Positions 48,048 through 48,270 of a stretch of 48,270 bases of DNA are shown here, one piece after another; position 1 is the first letter of the stretch, and the number at the start of each line of letters is the position of its first letter. The translations under genes were made by a program, and so were the position numbers. The DNA lies in contig JAFRYZ010000050.1 in the NCBI GenBank assembly GCA_017442825.1, positions 1 to 48,270 of the forward strand, given 5' to 3'. This stretch comes from Prevotella sp. GTDB taxonomy: Bacteria; Bacteroidota; Bacteroidia; Bacteroidales; Bacteroidaceae. The notes under the pieces were generated by a model that worked only from the letters and a program-made list of their open reading frames with translations, did no database searches and had not been told where the DNA came from.

Positions 48048-48083
48048 GGTTGCAAAATCGTTTAATCTATTTACGATGCAACC
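48048..48083. repeat. Inverted repeat in the divergent intergenic region
   Basis: GGTTGCA at 48048-48054 pairs with TGCAACC at 48077-48083, with ATCGT/ACGAT extending the stem. It lies between the receptor start and the next plus-strand gene's -7 box. It could be an operator or a hairpin. Confidence 0.5.
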
Positions 48084-48089
48084 ACCAAC

Positions 48090-48097
48090 TATTTTTG
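48090..48097 (+). promoter_or_regulatory. -7 box for the last, partial gene
   Basis: TATTTTTG matches TAnnTTTG; no clear TTTG is seen 19-20 bases upstream. The ATG is 76 bases downstream. Confidence 0.45.
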
Positions 48098-48173
48098 CAT
48101 AATTGATGAATTCCCATCGTGAGTAAAGCCAGTGTCTTTTTGTAGATAAGGTTGACACCTAAAATTCAAAAAG

Positions 48174-48270
48174 ATGAAAACAAGTAAGGATTATCTTCGT
48201 TCAGGTATTGAGCGTGTTCATTTGCAAGAAGAGGTGTACAAACTTTATCGTATTGAGAACCTTCCTCTTA
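48174..48270 (+). CDS. N-terminal start of an unidentified protein (partial, cut by window edge)
   Basis: ATG at 48174 opens a frame that runs to the window end (32 codons: MKTSKDYLRSGIERVHL and on to ENLPL). The piece is helical and charged, with no signal peptide, so a cytoplasmic protein is likely. I do not recognise the family. The -7 box 76 bases upstream and its divergent placement from the receptor gene support it as real. Confidence 0.5.
   Translation, partial: MKTSKDYLRSGIERVHLQEEVYKLYRIENLPL

Overview
The window reads as chromosomal DNA of a Bacteroidetes bacterium, most likely a Prevotella-type member of the Bacteroidales. Promoters follow the Bacteroidetes pattern (TTTG, 19-20 bases, then TAnnTTTG) instead of -35/-10 boxes. 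Shine-Dalgarno sequences are scarce. Secreted proteins carry Bacteroidetes lipoprotein or type IX-like C-terminal signals. Typical families are present: an outer-membrane receptor with a carboxypeptidase-like N-domain, DUF4491, DUF4369-thioredoxin, a beta-flower repeat protein, KorAB, and a TGS-containing nucleoside kinase. I cannot fix the species.

Layout. 1-3.2 kb: end of an unknown gene, a tandem promoter-repeat array, an RluA-family pseudouridine synthase, and a convergent pyridoxamine/pyridoxal kinase. 3.4-8.3 kb: a sugar-catabolic operon (transketolase N-half, transketolase C-half, GlpK-like FGGY kinase, fucose-isomerase-like protein). 8.4-12.3 kb (minus): an orphan ABC ATPase, a DUF2059 protein, a HAD phosphatase and an SF1 helicase. 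12.4-24.6 kb: housekeeping genes argS, RNase H, ribD (minus), a beta-flower protein, prmC-recX-comF, pyrE, an SRPBCC protein, argH, a lipoprotein, tRNA-Leu(UAA), a thioredoxin-like lipoprotein and a ComM-type ATPase. 24.6-27.0 kb: an A+T-rich acquired segment with a broken papain-like protease, a secreted protein, a divergent fragment of comM and a block of inverted repeats. 27.1-32.8 kb: a bile-acid/sodium symporter family protein, then a probable operon of DUF4491, a Ric/YtfE-LuxR fusion, a family 9 pectate lyase and fucO, ending at a strong terminator. 32.8-42.1 kb: Na/Pi symporter (minus), nucleoside kinase, korA-korB, an L-rhamnose mutarotase-like protein and metG. 42.1-48.3 kb (minus): pfkA, a patatin/outer-membrane barrel protein, a large outer-membrane receptor, and the start of an unknown plus-strand gene.

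Working together. Pectate lyase, rhamnose mutarotase-like protein, lactaldehyde reductase and the split-transketolase operon fit plant cell-wall sugar use. PfkA and KorAB serve anaerobic central metabolism. These links are inferred from family knowledge and gene order.

The least expected content is repetitive. A hairpin-plus-promoter cassette recurs at several loci, often tandem, with its -33 box in the hairpin's right arm. Its stem sequence changes between loci while base pairing and flanks are kept. Several promoters sit 4-6 bases from the start codon, which predicts leaderless mRNAs. Short tandem repeats, many with a 7-base period, lie between genes and also inside coding sequences (ribD, the outer-membrane receptor, the patatin protein, the pseudouridine synthase tail). 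A lipoprotein gene's only credible start codon lies inside tRNA-Leu.
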